64,000 nucleotides of DNA from positions 1,302,001 through 1,366,000 of the forward strand of contig NZ_CP028561.1 of assembly GCF_002165255.2 (NCBI RefSeq), in the 5' to 3' direction. This document shows positions 37,845-47,130 of the stretch, one piece after another; positions within the stretch are counted from its first letter, which is position 1, and every line of letters begins with the position of its first letter. The translations under genes were made by a program, and so were the position numbers. The notes beneath the pieces are model-generated. The model was not told the DNA's origin and ran no database searches. It was given only the letters and a program-made list of their open reading frames with translations. The DNA is from Acinetobacter sp. WCHA45 (lineage in GTDB: Bacteria; Pseudomonadota; Gammaproteobacteria; Pseudomonadales; Moraxellaceae).

Positions 37845-39116
37845 TTAGTGTTGTTGCATCCAGAACATGATAATTAACACAGTCATATGTATGATTTGGG
37901 CTGGAATAAAAGCAAGAGCAAATTTATATCCTCCTGTTAGCGCAGCGTTGATACTTTTCGCTAAAGCATGAGCAGCAAGTCCGATCATTAATGCAATCAT
38001 AAGTGTTGTTGCTTGAACGGTATCAGGCTCTGCTTGGACAACGATTGCAGCAATTGCCGCATGTATTTCAAAAAGAGATGCGATTAATGTACCTAAAATC
38101 AGACCTGAACTACCAAGCCAAAGGCTGAGAGCATATACCGCGGCTTGAATTGCTGATAAGGCAAAAGTAATAATGATGGCATTTTTGAAGCTGAACATGC
38201 GGCTGCTATCATTGGTTACGATTGTTTCACCATCGCCAATAGATGTCCGCATCAAATATAAAGCCCAAATAGATAGAACGATGGTAGAAATGATAGTTGG
38301 CAAAAATATGATTTTGAACCAAGCCAAGCTAATGCTTGCAACAATAATGAGCATTTGAATAAGCGTAGATACGCAGGACATCAAGGCAGCACCAGCATTT
38401 ACATGAGAGTTCGCACCGTTGTTACGAACTTCCATACCCAGATTTGCGATAGTTGCTGTGCTTGAGACAAAACCAGATGCCAAAGCAGAAAAGACGAGTG
38501 CATTTTTTGATGATAAAAGTCTTTTGGCAAAATGTGCTAATGCTTGTACAAATAGTATGAGGCTTAATAATTTCAAAATTGTATAGGGATTTAATACAGG
38601 TCCCCAAAAAGCTTGGTTAGGCACTAAGGGCAGTGCAATCAGTATTAAAGCCAGTAGTAGCACGCCATCCCTTAATTCACTTTCATTAATCCACTGGTTT
38701 GCGAGCCCGTGAAGTGATTGTTTCGCAAAAAGTAGAATGGTCAGCGTCACTGCAAGCCCAGCAGCTAAATTGATATTCCATATGCAAACAGCACCAATGA
38801 AATAGGTCATTATGAGTGCAAGTTCAGTAGTCACACCAGGATCATCAGGTTGATTTTTAAGTGATGCAATACTTATAGCACCAATTAAAATTGCCCCCGT
38901 AATTCCTATTTCTAAATTAAATAAAAAGCACAGTGTTCCTAAAAGAGAGCTAATTGCAAAGGTTCTAAAACCAGCAAAGGTTTTGGTCTTACGTTTAGCT
39001 TTGCTTTGTTCTCGTTCTAAACCGATCAATAATCCACAACCGAGCGATACAGCAAAAATCATGATTAACTGACTTAAAGCCGTATTTTGTATTGATAAAT
39101 CAAGTAAATCAGTCAT
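37845..39116 (-). CDS. MgtC/SapB family membrane protein with DUF4010
   Basis: A 423-residue inner-membrane protein with about 11-12 hydrophobic segments. The N-terminal MgtC/SapB module carries SLGCGLLIGLEREQSKAKRK and FRTFAISSLLGTL. The C-terminal half is a DUF4010 domain. Such proteins are linked to magnesium or membrane-potential homeostasis, but the role here is unknown. Confidence 0.87.
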   Translation of the reverse strand: MTDLLDLSIQNTALSQLIMIFAVSLGCGLLIGLEREQSKAKRKTKTFAGFRTFAISSLLGTLCFLFNLEIGITGAILIGAISIASLKNQPDDPGVTTELALIMTYFIGAVCIWNINLAAGLAVTLTILLFAKQSLHGLANQWINESELRDGVLLLALILIALPLVPNQAFWGPVLNPYTILKLLSLILFVQALAHFAKRLLSSKNALVFSALASGFVSSTATIANLGMEVRNNGANSHVNAGAALMSCVSTLIQMLIIVASISLAWFKIIFLPTIISTIVLSIWALYLMRTSIGDGETIVTNDSSRMFSFKNAIIITFALSAIQAAVYALSLWLGSSGLILGTLIASLFEIHAAIAAIVVQAEPDTVQATTLMIALMIGLAAHALAKSINAALTGGYKFALAFIPAQIIHMTVLIIMFWMQQH

Positions 39117-39346
39117 GTCGTATCCTTTCGCTTAGAGGATCATCGTTATTGTTTAGGCAAAATTGAGTTGAATTTATATACTTTAAAATTACATAAATGC
39201 ATCGCTCTATCTTAACCCTTTTTACTTTTATGGCTAAGTTATCTATATGTTTTTTAAAGTGCATTTAATCATTCTTGAGTCATGAAATGATCTGGGAGAT
39301 TTTAATAAATCTCTGTTATATTATAGAAATAACTTGGGGTATAACA

Positions 39347-41104
39347 ATGACGTTTAATTTTCAAATCGATATTTTTTGGTGCTTAGAACAATTACAAAAA
39401 GATGGACGAATCACTGAACGGGATAAATTACTAGTACAAACAACACATCGTCAAAAAGATGAATTGAAGTGGCATCCTTTACAATGGGTTGCAAAATTTA
39501 ATCTGAAAGATCAATTAAATCCAGAAACCATTTTAACACTCAATCGTCTATGTCTATGGTTAGCTGAAAAATCGCATGTTCCTTTGTTTGTCATTGATCC
39601 TCTAAAGGCTGATGTGACGGCATTAACCAGTGTTATGTCTCAAGAGTTTGCAGCTCGAAATCATATTTTGGCAGTAGAAGTTCACTCTGATCGTATTTTA
39701 ATCGGTACAGATCAGCCATTTATGATGGAATGGAAAAATAATTTAGAAAGAAGTTTGAGCCCAAAAAAAGTTGAAGCTGTACTATTAAATCCAGAACAGC
39801 TACAACGTTATTTGATTGAATATTATCAAGTTAGTCGAGCGGTGAGCTCTTCTCAAGGCACAAGTGCTTTTGACCGTGACAATAAGGGGGTCGAAGCTTT
39901 ACTGCAATTAGGCGATACACAAAACCCTGATGCCAATGACCAGCATATTGTGAAACTGGTTGATTGGGTATTGCAATTTGCTTTTGAGCAGGGTGCAAGT
40001 GATATTCATTTGGAGCCTCGCAAAGACAAAGGCAAGGTACGTTTCCGTATCGATGGTGTATTGCATACAATTTATAATATGCCAGCCAATACGCTTACAG
40101 CAGTGATTTCCCGTATTAAAATCTTAGGTCGTATGAATGTTGCGGAAAAGCGTAAACCACAAGATGGACGTTTAAAAACACGTACACCGAAAGGTCAAGA
40201 AACGGAATTACGTCTTTCTACGTTGCCAACTGCTTTTGGTGAAAAGTTGGTCATGCGTATTTTTGATCCTGAAGTATTAGTGCGTAGTTTTCAGCAATTA
40301 GGATTTGAAGGGCATTTATTACACAGTTGGCAGCAACTGACACAGCATAGCCACGGTATTATCTTGGTGACGGGGCCAACAGGTTCAGGTAAAACCACAA
40401 CGCTATATTCGTCTTTAAAGCAATTAGCAACTGAACAAGTGAATGTCTGTACCATTGAAGATCCGATTGAAATGTTGGAACCAAGTTTTAACCAGATGCA
40501 GGTGAATCCAAATATCGAACTTGGTTTCGCCGATGGTGTTCGCGCACTGATGCGTCAAGATCCTGACATTATCATGGTGGGAGAGATTCGTGACCATGAC
40601 ACCGCAAATATGGCGATTCAAGCAGCATTAACAGGACATTTGGTTCTTTCAACTTTGCATACTAATGATGCACCTTCAAGTCTGACCCGTTTGCATGATT
40701 TAGGCGTACAACCATTTTTAACTGCAGCAACGATTTTAGGTGTTCTAGCACAACGTTTGGTGCGCCGACTCTGCCCACTTTGTAAGCAAGAAACGGCAAT
40801 TAATGAACAAGAGTGGGAGCATCTTACTTTTGATTATATGATGGATATGCCAACGACGATGTATAAAGCAGTTGGATGCGAAGCATGTCGCCATACAGGT
40901 TATAAAGGCCGTGTAGGTATTTATGAATTTATGCCAGTAAGTTTAGAGTTGAAGTCTATTATTAGTGCTCATGGCACACTGAATGATCTGAAAGCACAAT
41001 CCAAGAAAGAAGGTGTTGAGCCACTGCGGATTGCAGGTGCACGCAAAGTCATTGAAGGTGCAACCACGTTAGAAGAAGTATTGCGTGTTGTTCCTTTAAG
41101 TTAA
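39347..41104 (+). CDS. gspE: GspE/PilB-type secretion ATPase
   Basis: 585 residues from the ATG at 39347; an in-frame TTG at 39275 would add 24 unlikely residues. The N-terminal GspE-like domain spans about residues 1-180. The ATPase core has Walker A GPTGSGKTTTLYS, Asp box (DIHLEPR), Walker B DPDIIMVGEIRD and His box (LSTLHTND). The Cys4 zinc module CPLC...CEAC lies near residue 480-525. It should power a type II secretion system or related pilus. No other gsp/pil gene is nearby; in Acinetobacter the type II genes are known to be scattered. GspE is preferred over PilB but not proven. Confidence 0.85.
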   Translation: MTFNFQIDIFWCLEQLQKDGRITERDKLLVQTTHRQKDELKWHPLQWVAKFNLKDQLNPETILTLNRLCLWLAEKSHVPLFVIDPLKADVTALTSVMSQEFAARNHILAVEVHSDRILIGTDQPFMMEWKNNLERSLSPKKVEAVLLNPEQLQRYLIEYYQVSRAVSSSQGTSAFDRDNKGVEALLQLGDTQNPDANDQHIVKLVDWVLQFAFEQGASDIHLEPRKDKGKVRFRIDGVLHTIYNMPANTLTAVISRIKILGRMNVAEKRKPQDGRLKTRTPKGQETELRLSTLPTAFGEKLVMRIFDPEVLVRSFQQLGFEGHLLHSWQQLTQHSHGIILVTGPTGSGKTTTLYSSLKQLATEQVNVCTIEDPIEMLEPSFNQMQVNPNIELGFADGVRALMRQDPDIIMVGEIRDHDTANMAIQAALTGHLVLSTLHTNDAPSSLTRLHDLGVQPFLTAATILGVLAQRLVRRLCPLCKQETAINEQEWEHLTFDYMMDMPTTMYKAVGCEACRHTGYKGRVGIYEFMPVSLELKSIISAHGTLNDLKAQSKKEGVEPLRIAGARKVIEGATTLEEVLRVVPLS

Positions 41105-41176
41105 GCAAATTATTGATCTTCAGATTCACCTCATCTTCATTTGTTTTAAAGAGGTTGTCCCACTTGTTTGATCAAA

Positions 41177-41207
41177 CAAAAAAAGCAGTACGCGCTGACA
41201 TACTGCT
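41177..41207 (-). terminator. intrinsic terminator of hemP
   Basis: On the minus strand AGCAGTA pairs with TACTGCT and is followed by TTTTTTTGTTTG. Confidence 0.8.
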
Positions 41208-41242
41208 ATTTCCACGTTTATTATTATGCGGTTGTTATTATA

Positions 41243-41413
41243 TTACTTCGTTAAAATCAGACGATTATTACGTGTTAAACGCAAGCGGTATTCTTCACCC
41301 ACATGCATTATGCGTATTTCCCGACCTAAGGCAAAAAGATTATTGGAATGCAACATTGGCAATGATTGAGCTGCATCTGTGCTACGTGTAAATAGGTTAA
41401 ATGGTGCGTTCAT
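41243..41413 (-). CDS. hemP: HemP family hemin-uptake protein
   Basis: A 56-residue protein encoded from the ATG at 41413 to a TAA at 41243, with GGAG 8 bases upstream. The C-terminal block GEEYRLRLTRNNRLILTK is the HemP signature. HemP proteins are short iron-induced factors involved in heme uptake regulation in several proteobacteria. A near-consensus Fur box lies 33 bases upstream and a terminator downstream, so it is a self-contained iron-regulated gene. No heme receptor gene is adjacent. Confidence 0.88.
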   Translation of the reverse strand: MNAPFNLFTRSTDAAQSLPMLHSNNLFALGREIRIMHVGEEYRLRLTRNNRLILTK

Positions 41414-41445
41414 TTGTTATGCTCCGTGGTGTGTTTTCTATTGAT

Positions 41446-41464
41446 TTAAATGATAATCATTATC
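41446..41464 (-). promoter_or_regulatory. Fur box upstream of hemP
   Basis: The 19 bases match the Fur consensus GATAATGATAATCATTATC at 16 positions, including an intact TGATAATCATTATC core. It is placed where it would cover the hemP promoter. Confidence 0.85.
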
Positions 41465-41589
41465 GAATAGACCTGTCAACGTAAATTTCAAGAATTTACA
41501 AAATCATTGATTATTGATGTTTTTAGCATGTGAAATCGTTGTTAAATTCATTAAAATTATTGTGAAAAAAATAGAGATATTAGATTGTT

Positions 41590-42501
41590 ATGGCAAAAGC
41601 TATAGTTGATGTTGCGATTGCAATTTTACTGCATAAATCTAAAGTGTTAGTGGGTTGGCGACAAGCAGATCAACATCAAGGTAATAAACATGAATTTCCT
41701 GGTGGAAAAGTCGAATTAGGGGAATCACCTGAACAAGCTTGTCGTAGAGAGATTTATGAGGAAGTAGGTATTGGTTTAAAAGAGTGGCATCCGTTTGATA
41801 TTATTCGTCATGAATATGAAGATGTTATTGTTAATTTACATCTTTTTCATGCACACGTACCTGAGGAAATGCTCAATCAAATTCATCAACCTTGGACTTG
41901 GTATCAACGCGATCAACTAGCGAGTTTAAACTTTCCGAAGGCAAATGCTGTAATTCTGGAACGATTAATCTGGTCTCATTTGATTAAGATCAGTGATCAA
42001 ATTGATGCACTACCACATCATAATTTTCAAATGTATTGGCGCATCCAAACAGCTGAAATTGAACAGATTGAACAGCAGTTAGAGGTTTTAACTGATGAAA
42101 AATTACAAAAAATTATAATCAATACTGATATTTATCAAAATATCAACATGGTTCTACAGTCTAGAGTGAAGACAATTCATCTTAAACAATCACAATTAAT
42201 GGCACTTAAAAAAGGTGAATTGATTGTTGGTAAACGTTTTATTGCAGCCTGTCATGATGCTGTTTCATTACAACATGCACAACATATAGGTTGTGATGCC
42301 GTATTTTTGAGTCCTGTGAAAGCGACTGAAACACATCCAAATGCAAAAGTATTGGGTTGGAATGACTTTGCTGCATTAGCTCAGCAGAGTGATATTCCAG
42401 TTTTTGCTTTAGGTGGTGTCGCACCTGAAGATTTAGAACAAGCCCAAAAACATCATGCTTATGGGCTTGCTGGGATTCGTCAATTTAGTTCAATTGATTG
42501 A
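41590..42501 (+). CDS. mutT: MutT Nudix hydrolase fused to ThiE-like domain
   Basis: A 303-residue two-domain protein. The N-terminal Nudix box GGKVELGESPEQACRREIYE continues to EEVGI (residues about 37-59), typical of MutT, which clears 8-oxo-dGTP. The C-terminal half (about 130-300) is a thiamine-phosphate-synthase/TenI-like barrel with GCDAVFLSPVKATETHP and FALGGVAPEDL. This fusion is known in gammaproteobacteria; the role of the second domain is unclear. No linked thi gene is present. Confidence 0.92.
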   Translation: MAKAIVDVAIAILLHKSKVLVGWRQADQHQGNKHEFPGGKVELGESPEQACRREIYEEVGIGLKEWHPFDIIRHEYEDVIVNLHLFHAHVPEEMLNQIHQPWTWYQRDQLASLNFPKANAVILERLIWSHLIKISDQIDALPHHNFQMYWRIQTAEIEQIEQQLEVLTDEKLQKIIINTDIYQNINMVLQSRVKTIHLKQSQLMALKKGELIVGKRFIAACHDAVSLQHAQHIGCDAVFLSPVKATETHPNAKVLGWNDFAALAQQSDIPVFALGGVAPEDLEQAQKHHAYGLAGIRQFSSID

Positions 42502-42510
42502 TCAAACTTT

Positions 42511-43080
42511 TTATAACGCTTGAATTGCTTTTTTAGCTTCTTGGGCTTTTACAGGGTGATTACGTGCTTCACTTGCTCGGAGCACAATAAACCAAAGTTG
42601 TTTTTTCATCGAGTTACTTTGCGCATAGCTTAAACCTCGACGTGCCAAAGCTTCCGCATTTGCATATTGTTTGCGTTGGTCTGCAATCAGTGCCAAATAC
42701 AAATAAGTTTCGGTCGCTTGGGGAGCAATACGTTGAGCTTGAAGAGCATAACGTTCTGCTTCCGCAAGTTGCTGTTGCTTATAAGCGACTTGGGTTTTTT
42801 GCATTAATGTTCTAAATGCTGGTAATTGACTCCCATCATTGAACTTTTGCTGTACTTTTTGCTCAGGAACAACCACTGTTACCTTTTGACGCTTTATTTC
42901 TTTCTGCTCATACGGCGTAATTTTTACATTCGACGCGGGCGGAGTAGTTTTCTTTTTCTGCGTGTTTGACGTACTTGGTGGTTCTCCCAATTTTATTACC
43001 ACTTTTTTATTTGGAGGCGGTGCTGAATTACAACCTGCAAGCAGCAATACACCAATCACAATCGTTATTTTCTTCATCAT
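42511..43080 (-). CDS. TPR-repeat lipoprotein
   Basis: About 189 residues from the ATG at 43080, with AAGGA 9-10 bases upstream. A lipoprotein signal has lipobox LLAGC. A Pro/Lys/Thr-rich linker follows (residues 20-65), then two or more TPR-like helical hairpins (residues 90-165: AYKQQQLAEAERYALQAQRI and QYANAEALARRGLSYA). It lies 13 bases downstream of mrcB on the same strand. It may be an outer-membrane cofactor of PBP1b, functionally like LpoB or CpoB, but this is inferred from context only. Confidence 0.75.
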   Translation of the reverse strand: MMKKITIVIGVLLLAGCNSAPPPNKKVVIKLGEPPSTSNTQKKKTTPPASNVKITPYEQKEIKRQKVTVVVPEQKVQQKFNDGSQLPAFRTLMQKTQVAYKQQQLAEAERYALQAQRIAPQATETYLYLALIADQRKQYANAEALARRGLSYAQSNSMKKQLWFIVLRASEARNHPVKAQEAKKAIQAL

Positions 43081-43099
43081 GTCCAATCATCCTTGTAAC

Positions 43100-45508
43100 T
43101 TAGTTTTCACCGCTATAACTACCGCTCGAAATCACACGTGTAGAATTATGATTGGATAAATCGGTGTCCATTTGATTTTCACTTTCTCGAATATAATTGG
43201 TATTGCCATCACCATAATGATCCCCCTGAGTGTCTTCCTCGGATGGGATATTGGTTGGTTCAACTTCATAATGTGATTGGCCGCATAGGGTTGCACGACG
43301 AGGTACAGTTTGTCGAAGTAGGGGAATATACATTGCGCCATCACAACCCTGCGCCGATAAATCACCAGTTGCGCTGTCTATCCATTGCCATTCTACATTG
43401 TCAGTTTGACGAAAATTGACGGGTTCTTGACGAAGCTGTTTCATTACATTGGTCCAGACAGGTAATGCACCTGATGAACCTGTGAGACCAGTAACTTTAT
43501 TATCGTCCAGACCTAACCAGACGACAGCGACATGATTGCCTGAATAACCAGCGAACCATGAATCGCGTGTATCATTGGTAGTGCCAGATTTACCAGCTAA
43601 ATTTAAGGTTTCAGGTAAGCTGCCATAAGCTGATCGTCCAGTACCTGAACGCATAACTTGTTGTAAACCGTAGTTCAAAATATAGGCAGCAGCAGGATCA
43701 ATCGTTTGTTGAACATTTAAGCTATAACGTTCAAGCAAATGTCCTTTTGCATCAACAACAGTACGAATAGAGCGAGGAGGATATTTGAAACCACCTGTTG
43801 CAAAATTACCATAAATTCCAAGTACTTCCATTGGAGACATATTTACTGCACCCAAATAGATAGATGGATAAGCTGGGATATTTGAACTGACACCAAATTG
43901 TTTTAGCTTATTTGAAAATGCTGATAATCCAAATTCATTTCCTAAACGAACAGCAGATAGGTTATATGAATTTGCCAAGGCTTGTTGCATAGGTACAACA
44001 CCGTGTTCACCACCACTATAATTTTTTGGTGTCCAACTCTTATCGCCCTCAACTGGAATATTAACGGCACTATCTTCAATCGGACTCGCCCACGTATAAC
44101 GTCCGGATTCGATCGCATTTAGATAAATAATAGGTTTTAACAACGAACCGACTTGACGTTTAGCGTCTAGTGTACGGTTAAAGCCAGTAAAATCTTGGGT
44201 TGAACCAACAGCAGCAACCAATTCACCATTCTCAGGATGAGCTACAAGCACAGCGCCTTGTAAGTTTTTCAAACGTGCTGGATTTGCTTTTGCTAAACGT
44301 TCAACAGAGTCTTTAAAAGCATTTTGAACTTGTGTCTGTGCAATCGGGTCAAGCGTTGTGAAAATTTTCAAGCCTTGATTGGTAATATCACTTTCTTGAT
44401 ATTCTGTACGTAATTGACGACGTACGATATCAAGGAAATCTGGGAATTTTGCAGGCCCTAAAGTTGGTTTACTCACAATATTTAAAGGACGTGAGATTTC
44501 ATCTTGATATTCTGTTTCGGATAAATAGCCCATCACCATCATATTGTTTAATACAACATCACGGCGTTTTTTTGCCGCTTCAGGATTACGCCAAGGGTTA
44601 TATAAAGTTGGACCCTGTACTAAACCAACCAAAAAGGCTTGTTGGGAAATATTTAATTCACTCAGAGGCAAACCAAAATAGAATTGTGAAGCTAAGCCAT
44701 AACCGTTAATTGAGTAATTACCATTTTGACCTAAATTTACTTCATTTAAATAGGCTTCTAGAATTTCATCTTTGCTGTAATGCAGCTCAATCAACAACGC
44801 CATAAGAGCTTCATTGACTTTACGTTTGAGCGTTTTTTCTGGTGAAAGATAGAAATTTTTAACTAATTGTTGGGTTAATGTCGAGCCACCTTGACGTCGA
44901 CCACCAGTTGCATTACTGACTAAGGCACGTGCTGTACCTCGAATAGAAACACCATGATGGTGATAAAAATTTCGGTCTTCTGTTGAAATTAATGCTTCAA
45001 TTAGTGTTTTTGGTACTTTATTTAGTTTAATGAGAACACGGTCTTCATTATGTTGTGGATAGATACCACCGATTAATAGGGGTTCTAAACGAGCAATACC
45101 AGTGTTCGAAGGTTTAGTGGAACGAATTTCACCGACTTGACCTTGATTGAAAGCAATCTCAAGCACCTGTTCAGGTTCATTACTATCACCATAGTCAAAA
45201 CCACGTGTATGAACATACATTTGGTTGCCTTGAATGATGTAACTTCCTGACTTTTCATAGTTCGTGGTATTTTTATAGCCCAGTAATTTTAATTCTTGGA
45301 CAAAATTATCTTGAGTAATGGGTGCATTCGCATAGATTTCTAATGGACGAGCAAATACCTTGGCAGGAATATCCCAACGCTGACCTTCAAATTTATTGCG
45401 AATAATATTATCCAAACGGATCAGATAGATACTAAAGGCAATAAACACACCAATCACTAAAATTGAAAAAATTAGTGCTAGAAAACCAATACCACGTTCA
45501 CACTTCAT
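43100..45508 (-). CDS. mrcB: penicillin-binding protein 1B
   Basis: An 802-residue bifunctional peptidoglycan synthase anchored by one N-terminal transmembrane helix (residues 8-30). A UB2H-like region follows. The GT51 glycosyltransferase has catalytic Glu177 in STEDRNFYHHHGV and the GGSTLTQQLVKN block. The transpeptidase has SLLK at Ser455, SYN, and KSGT from residue 640. Length fits PBP1b. It is followed by a TPR lipoprotein gene on the same strand. Confidence 0.95.
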   Translation of the reverse strand: MKCERGIGFLALIFSILVIGVFIAFSIYLIRLDNIIRNKFEGQRWDIPAKVFARPLEIYANAPITQDNFVQELKLLGYKNTTNYEKSGSYIIQGNQMYVHTRGFDYGDSNEPEQVLEIAFNQGQVGEIRSTKPSNTGIARLEPLLIGGIYPQHNEDRVLIKLNKVPKTLIEALISTEDRNFYHHHGVSIRGTARALVSNATGGRRQGGSTLTQQLVKNFYLSPEKTLKRKVNEALMALLIELHYSKDEILEAYLNEVNLGQNGNYSINGYGLASQFYFGLPLSELNISQQAFLVGLVQGPTLYNPWRNPEAAKKRRDVVLNNMMVMGYLSETEYQDEISRPLNIVSKPTLGPAKFPDFLDIVRRQLRTEYQESDITNQGLKIFTTLDPIAQTQVQNAFKDSVERLAKANPARLKNLQGAVLVAHPENGELVAAVGSTQDFTGFNRTLDAKRQVGSLLKPIIYLNAIESGRYTWASPIEDSAVNIPVEGDKSWTPKNYSGGEHGVVPMQQALANSYNLSAVRLGNEFGLSAFSNKLKQFGVSSNIPAYPSIYLGAVNMSPMEVLGIYGNFATGGFKYPPRSIRTVVDAKGHLLERYSLNVQQTIDPAAAYILNYGLQQVMRSGTGRSAYGSLPETLNLAGKSGTTNDTRDSWFAGYSGNHVAVVWLGLDDNKVTGLTGSSGALPVWTNVMKQLRQEPVNFRQTDNVEWQWIDSATGDLSAQGCDGAMYIPLLRQTVPRRATLCGQSHYEVEPTNIPSEEDTQGDHYGDGNTNYIRESENQMDTDLSNHNSTRVISSGSYSGEN

Positions 45509-45742
45509 AGACTTGCGTTAAAACCGAAACAATGTGAGTAATGATGCGATAGCTTATTGTCATTTTGCAATCATAAAACTGTGAATAAATAGCAACATGC
45601 AATAAAAACTTTCAGAAGGTGTTGATATTAATCGTATAAAAAAACAACGAATGGACATTTTTATACTTTTTAATCAATCATCAACGAAAATTTGATTGTT
45701 AATGATATGATAGTCAATAGTCGCGGTGGAGCTGAGTTATTC

Positions 45743-46651
45743 GTGCAAATTTCACATAAATCCTTTCGAAATATTGGTCTAATTGGGCGACCAGATAAGA
45801 ATTCTGTAGTAGAAACGTTATGTTTAATCCATGATCATTTGATCACTTTAGGCTTAAATCCCGTTTTTGATCAGGAAACAGCCAAACTCGTACCCTATAG
45901 TTATGGTCAAACCGTGAGCCGTAATTTATTAGGTGAAGTGGTGGATTTGGTGATCGTTGTGGGTGGAGATGGCTCTTTACTTCATGCGGCACGTGCTTTA
46001 GTCCGATACAATACACCTGTTATCGGGATTAACCGTGGTCGACTCGGATTCTTAACTGATATTAAGCCGGCAGAAGCAATTTTTAAACTGGATCAGGTAC
46101 TACAAGGTCAATTTCAACTCGATCGACGTTTCTTGCTAGAAATGGAAGTTCGCACCAATAACGAAACCATTTATGATGCAATTGCCTTGAATGATGTGGT
46201 GTTACACTCAGGTAAATCGGTTCATATGATTGATTTTGAGCTGAGTATTGATGGGCAATATGTCTATCGTCAGCACAGTGATGGTTTAATTGTCTCAACA
46301 CCAACAGGCTCGACCGCTTATTCGCTTTCAGGCGGTGGGCCAATTTTGCATCCAAGTATGGATGCGATCGCACTTGTACCAATGCACCCACATACTTTGT
46401 CATCACGTCCAATCGTTGTCGGTGGACAAAGTGAGATTAAGATCACCATCCGTGAAAATCGTGTCTTACCGATGGTGAGTGCCGATGGTCAACATAGTGT
46501 TGCATTAAATGTAGGTGATACAGTGCATATTCGTAAACATCCGTTTAAACTAAGCTTATTACATCCACCAGGTTATGATTTTTATATGGCATGCCGTACC
46601 AAATTAGGGTGGAATCAAGATTTTGAATCTTTTCAACAGGATGACTCATGA
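45743..46651 (+). CDS. nadK: NAD kinase
   Basis: 302 residues from the GTG at 45743 (VQISHKSFRNIGLIG), which gives the normal family length. In-frame ATGs at 45692 and 45707 would add 17 or 12 residues without family support. The diagnostic GGDGS is at residues 74-78, with NRGRLGFLTD, NDVVLH and the TPTGSTAYSLSGGGPI block following. It phosphorylates NAD to NADP. The last four bases overlap the start of the yeaC-like gene. Confidence 0.93.
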   Translation: MQISHKSFRNIGLIGRPDKNSVVETLCLIHDHLITLGLNPVFDQETAKLVPYSYGQTVSRNLLGEVVDLVIVVGGDGSLLHAARALVRYNTPVIGINRGRLGFLTDIKPAEAIFKLDQVLQGQFQLDRRFLLEMEVRTNNETIYDAIALNDVVLHSGKSVHMIDFELSIDGQYVYRQHSDGLIVSTPTGSTAYSLSGGGPILHPSMDAIALVPMHPHTLSSRPIVVGGQSEIKITIRENRVLPMVSADGQHSVALNVGDTVHIRKHPFKLSLLHPPGYDFYMACRTKLGWNQDFESFQQDDS

Positions 46652-46920
46652 ATATTGAACAAATGCTCGCTATTTTAAATCCTGAAATTGTTGAGCGTCT
46701 CCGTACTGCTGTTGAAATTGGTAAATGGCCAAATGGCGTTGCACTCACTAAAGAACAGCGTGAAACCTGTATGCAAGCCGTGTATGCATGGGAAATGGAA
46801 AATTTACCAAAAGAACAGCGCAGTGGTTATATCGACCGTGGCACTAAAAAAGACGGTGAAGAGTGTGATGACGACCATCACAAAAATGAACCTGAATTTA
46901 AGCCGATTCGTTTTGTTTAG
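46648..46920 (+). CDS. yeaC: YeaC family protein (DUF1315)
   Basis: A 90-residue protein of the DUF1315 family. It carries the typical block MLAILNPEIVERLRTAVEIG and the continuation KWPNGVALTKEQRETCMQAV, with an acidic/His-rich end. Function unknown. It is translationally coupled to nadK (ATGA overlap) and ends before a terminator. Confidence 0.88.
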   Translation: MNIEQMLAILNPEIVERLRTAVEIGKWPNGVALTKEQRETCMQAVYAWEMENLPKEQRSGYIDRGTKKDGEECDDDHHKNEPEFKPIRFV

Positions 46921-46937
46921 TTAATATAAGTAGTATT

Positions 46938-46972
46938 TAAAGCGATGATTTTAATAAAGTCATCGCTTTTTA
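46938..46972 (+). terminator. terminator of nadK-yeaC
   Basis: Stem AAAGCGATGA/TCATCGCTTTTT with a T-run. Confidence 0.8.
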
Positions 46973-47093
46973 TTACGCTGTCTATTATTGATGTAATGTC
47001 TTTAAATAAAATACTGATTACTTTAACGAATAATTTAATGGTTGCTCTTTATATATTTTATTTTTAGGATCAAAAAGATATAGTTTTGTAGAA

Positions 47094-47118
47094 AAGGTGA
47101 TTTAAAAAATCACCTTAT
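47094..47118 (-). terminator. hairpin 3' of ybiB
   Basis: Stem AAGGTGATTT/AATCACCTT immediately downstream of ybiB, with a T-run on the minus strand. Confidence 0.6.
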
Positions 47119-47130
47119 TTATTTTTTGGT

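Noticed and set aside
46083..46412. 109-codon minus-strand frame inside nadK
   Set aside because: Antisense to a conserved gene, no ribosome-binding site, no family resemblance.
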